A DNA stretch of 64,000 bases, from NCBI RefSeq assembly GCF_000430885.1, contig NZ_AUMW01000018.1, positions 1 to 64,000 of the forward strand. Reading direction: 5' to 3'. Positions 61,782 to 64,000 of this stretch are shown one piece after another; position 1 is the first letter of the stretch, and each line of letters opens with the position of its first letter. Under the pieces are notes generated by a model that did no database searches, was not told the origin of the DNA, and worked only from the letters and a program-made list of their open reading frames with translations. The position numbers and the translations under genes are program-made. The DNA comes from Desulfotruncus alcoholivorax DSM 16058 (lineage in GTDB: Bacteria; Bacillota; Desulfotomaculia; Desulfotomaculales; Desulfallaceae).

Positions 61782-62411
61782 ATGGGGGGAAGAGGTAACA
61801 GGCAGGAAGATACTAAGGAGCGGCTCTTGTTCTGTGCAGAAAGAATCTTTGCGCAAAAAGGTTTGGATGGTGCCCGGGTGGATGAAATAGCAGCCGAGGC
61901 TAAAGTCAATAAAAGGATGATTTACCACTACTACCAAAGTAAAGAAAACCTGTATACTGAAGTTTTAAAATATAACTTTGGCAAGATTTATGCTCTGGGT
62001 GAAAAAGTATTCGATTCCGCCGCCAGTCCTCTGGACAACCTGTGTATAATCATTCGGGAATATTTTTATTTTTTGGCGAATAACGAAAATTTTGTGCGGT
62101 TACTCAGCTGGGAGAACCTTTACGGCAGTAAGCAAGCCGGGCGGTTGCTGCCGGGGTATCTGAAGAACGCCATGCCCGGTCTGCGAAAAATTTTTAAGGA
62201 CGGGGTAAGCCAGGGGCAAATCCGTCCCGATGTTGACGTCAACCAGCTAATCATAAGTATCCACGGGCTTTGCCTGGTCTACCTCACCAGAAGAGAATTG
62301 TTGTATTCTCTTTGGAGGGAAGATATGGTTTCACCAGTCCGGTTGGAGGAAAGGTTAAAGCATATTATCAATTTAGTCTTACATGGTGTTGCTGTTAGTA
62401 TTAGTGAATGA
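61782..62411 (+). CDS. TetR-family transcriptional regulator
   Basis: 209 residues from ATG 61782. The N-terminal helix-turn-helix is FAQKGLDGARVDEIAAEAKV with NKRMIYHYYQSKENLY, the TetR signature. The C-terminal ligand domain resembles regulators of fatty-acid or multidrug genes. The following SCP2-domain gene is a possible target. Confidence 0.92.
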   Translation: MGGRGNRQEDTKERLLFCAERIFAQKGLDGARVDEIAAEAKVNKRMIYHYYQSKENLYTEVLKYNFGKIYALGEKVFDSAASPLDNLCIIIREYFYFLANNENFVRLLSWENLYGSKQAGRLLPGYLKNAMPGLRKIFKDGVSQGQIRPDVDVNQLIISIHGLCLVYLTRRELLYSLWREDMVSPVRLEERLKHIINLVLHGVAVSISE

Positions 62412-62501
62412 TAATTCATTCATTAAATTGCATTTAGATAGATGCGGTGCCGTAAACGCGCCGATCTTATAAAGTACCATATTAAAGGGGGATTATAATT
62501 A

Positions 62502-62822
62502 ATGAGCATGAAAGAAGTTTTTGCAGGTATCCAGGAAAAACTAAACGCTGACCCTTCCAAAATGGCCGGCCTTACAGCCACGTACCAGTTTAGCCTTTCC
62601 GGTGATGGCGGCGGAGAATACTTTGTTGTTTTTGATAATGGGACAGCCCAGGTAAACGAAGGCACGGCAGACAACCCCAACATTACTATTTCCATGGAAG
62701 CAGCTGATTTTCAAGATATGGTAGATGGCAAGCTGGACGGCATGGGCGCGTTTATGAGCGGCAAATTGAAAGTAACCGGCGACATGTCACTGGCAATGCG
62801 CCTGCAAACACTTTTAAGCTAA
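62502..62822 (+). CDS. SCP2 sterol-binding domain protein
   Basis: 106 residues, ATG after AAAGGGGG. The pattern ATYQFSLSGDGGGEYFVVFD, then NPNITISMEAADFQDMVDGK and FMSGKLKVTGDMSLAMRLQ, is the SCP2 fold, which binds lipids or acyl-CoA in a hydrophobic tunnel. It stands alone between a TetR gene and a terminator. Confidence 0.9.
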   Translation: MSMKEVFAGIQEKLNADPSKMAGLTATYQFSLSGDGGGEYFVVFDNGTAQVNEGTADNPNITISMEAADFQDMVDGKLDGMGAFMSGKLKVTGDMSLAMRLQTLLS

Positions 62823-62838
62823 TTGGAGATTATCTAAG

Positions 62839-62865
62839 CCGGAGGGGTTTCCCCTCCGGTTAATT
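62839..62865 (+). terminator. Intrinsic terminator after the SCP2 gene
   Basis: CCGGAGGGG (62839-62847) pairs with CCCCTCCGG (62851-62859), followed by TTAATTG. A later T run is weak, but the stem is strong. Confidence 0.75.
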
Positions 62866-62962
62866 GTTATTTTAAAAATTTTCTTTTGACCCCCGGCAGG
62901 GTTATACTGGATAATGAAGAAAATGTATGCACAAAATAAAATAACTGACGGGAGGGAATAAA

Positions 62963-63661
62963 ATGCCTCATCATGTTAAATGGCTGGGACATGCTGCATG
63001 TATGATCAAAACCCAAAGCGGCAAAGTTGTTCTTATTGATCCCTGGATTACGGGCAATCCCGCTTGTCCGGTTAAGAAGGAAGAATTGAAGCAGGCAGAC
63101 TTGATTTTAGTTACCCATGACCATTTTGATCATATGGGTTCAGACATTCCGGACCTGGTTAAGGCTACCGGCGCCACTGTGATTGCGCAGCCGGAACTCT
63201 GCAGTGCGCTGCAGGAGGCCGGGGTTGGTGCAGAAAATATTATTAACGGGATGGGTATGAATATCGGGGGAACAGTAGAAGTAGCCGGGATCAAGGTGAT
63301 AATGACCCAGGCTTTCCACTCGGGGACAGCGGGAGAGGCTGTTGGCTATATAATCATCCTGGAAGACGGCAAAACCATATACCATGCCGGAGATACAGGT
63401 ATTTTTGCCAGCATGGAGTTGCTTGGCCAAATTTATCCCATTGACCTGGCCCTGCTGCCCATTGGCAGTGTGTTCGTCATGGACCCGGTGCAGGCTGCCT
63501 ATAGCCTGACTTTGTTAAAACCGCGCGTAGCCGTTCCAATCCATTTCGGAACATTCCCCATCTTAGTTCAGGATGGTGCAGGATTTGCCAAACTTGCTGC
63601 TGAAAAAGCGCCGGAAGTCAAAGTGGAGGTTCTGAAACCCGGAGAAGAAATTACTTTATAA
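62963..63661 (+). CDS. Metallo-beta-lactamase-fold hydrolase (UPF0173 type)
   Basis: 232 residues, ATG after GGGAGGG. Metal ligands are visible in LVTHDHFDHMGSD (HxHxDH) with further His residues in QAFHSGTAGE, YHAGDTGIF and VPIHFGTFP. The pattern fits the UPF0173 group of metal-dependent hydrolases. The substrate is unknown. Confidence 0.92.
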   Translation: MPHHVKWLGHAACMIKTQSGKVVLIDPWITGNPACPVKKEELKQADLILVTHDHFDHMGSDIPDLVKATGATVIAQPELCSALQEAGVGAENIINGMGMNIGGTVEVAGIKVIMTQAFHSGTAGEAVGYIIILEDGKTIYHAGDTGIFASMELLGQIYPIDLALLPIGSVFVMDPVQAAYSLTLLKPRVAVPIHFGTFPILVQDGAGFAKLAAEKAPEVKVEVLKPGEEITL

Positions 63662-63687
63662 CTTATAAATTATAGGTGGTATGAGAA

Positions 63688-64000
63688 GTGTTGAAAGATA
63701 TCCGTATTCTGGATTTAACCCGCCTTCTTCCCGGCCCTTATGCCAGTATGCTGCTGGCGGACCTGGGTGCCGAAGTGATAAAAATAGAGGAACCTGACAC
63801 CGGAGATTATATGCGCCATTTTATGCCCCGGGTCGGTGACACCAGTGTGTTTTTTCTGGCGGTCAACCGAAACAAAAAAAGTATTACCCTTAATTTAAAA
63901 AAAGAACGGGGCAAAGAAATCTTCTTATCACTGGTCAAAAGGGCCGACGTAGTATTCGAAGGTTTTAGGCCGGGCGTAATGGATGCGCTGGGTTTGGGCT
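63688..64000 (+). CDS. Family III (CaiB/BaiF) CoA-transferase, N-terminal part
   Basis: About 104 residues are visible before the window ends. GTG 63688 with AGGTGG eight bases upstream is preferred, giving LKDIRILDLTRLLPGPYASM. LADLGAEVIKIEEP and NRNKKSITLNLKKERGKEIF are typical of CaiB/BaiF CoA-transferases. The catalytic Asp lies beyond the edge. It moves CoA between acids; the substrate is unknown. Confidence 0.9.
   Translation, partial: MLKDIRILDLTRLLPGPYASMLLADLGAEVIKIEEPDTGDYMRHFMPRVGDTSVFFLAVNRNKKSITLNLKKERGKEIFLSLVKRADVVFEGFRPGVMDALGLG

Overview
The window reads as a chromosomal segment of an anaerobic, spore-forming Gram-positive bacterium of the Desulfotomaculum/Pelotomaculum type (Peptococcaceae-like clostridia). 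This is inferred from gene content: a GerMN/Gmad2 spore-germination-type lipoprotein, a nif cluster with nifI1/nifI2 between nifH and nifD, TRAP transport, ethanolamine genes, sigma-54 regulation, and strong AGGAGG ribosome sites with frequent TTG/GTG starts. No species call is made.

Layout. (1) Positions 1-18.5 kb are part of an integrated conjugative element. It holds a type IV secretion block (VirD4-like coupling protein, small pilin-like protein, VirB6/TrbL-like protein, PrgI/VirB3-like protein, VirB4 in two genes, a split TM/M23 peptidase region), then a CpaE-like P-loop protein, an S1-domain protein, a winged-helix protein, SSB, a RelBE-type and a HigBA-type toxin-antitoxin pair, a Toprim primase and RadC. 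An AT-rich BglII-type restriction-modification pair sits as cargo. (2) At 18.5-21.95 kb, two identical 19-bp copies of what looks like a tRNA-Cys 3' end bracket a second, decayed unit with recombinase and replication-gene remnants and topB (apparently with an ATT start). (3) 22.4-29.1 kb carries c-di-GMP-type signalling genes, a sigma-54 activator next to a CoA-transferase with a sigma-54 promoter match, and an HD protein. (4) 29.3-35.0 kb is a damaged ethanolamine operon: an EutW-like kinase fused to a permease C-terminus, eutB, eutC, and frameshifted eutA. (5) 35-40.5 kb has decayed chemotaxis and AIR-synthase genes, NfeD/flotillin, and a TPP riboswitch with thiD, thiE and a HAD phosphatase. 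(6) 40.6-52 kb is the nitrogen fixation cluster: nifV, nifH, nifI1, nifI2, nifD, nifK, nifE, nifN, nifB, a thioredoxin-like ferredoxin and an anfO-like gene. (7) 52-64 kb has chemotaxis genes, a DctPQM TRAP operon, small membrane and lipoprotein genes, RNase P RNA, a probable 6S-like RNA, a TetR regulator, an SCP2 protein, an MBL hydrolase and a family III CoA-transferase cut by the window edge.

How the parts fit. The most striking feature is in the leaders of nifH and nifV. In front of nifH there are three consecutive units, each made of a small hairpin with a hexaloop RTTGTW, a second hairpin with a hexaloop, and an overlapping intrinsic-terminator-type hairpin. One similar unit precedes nifV. 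This is the architecture of ANTAR-protein antitermination sites, and a related arrangement sits before the eut operon, where EutV-type ANTAR control is established in other Firmicutes. If right, nitrogen fixation here is controlled by serial transcription antitermination plus NifI post-translational control. No ANTAR protein gene is visible in the window.

A second theme is decay by internal deletion: at least five loci keep a gene start and a gene end with the middle missing (kinase/permease fusion, two chemotaxis receptors, an AIR-synthase-like gene, and the NfeD boundary).
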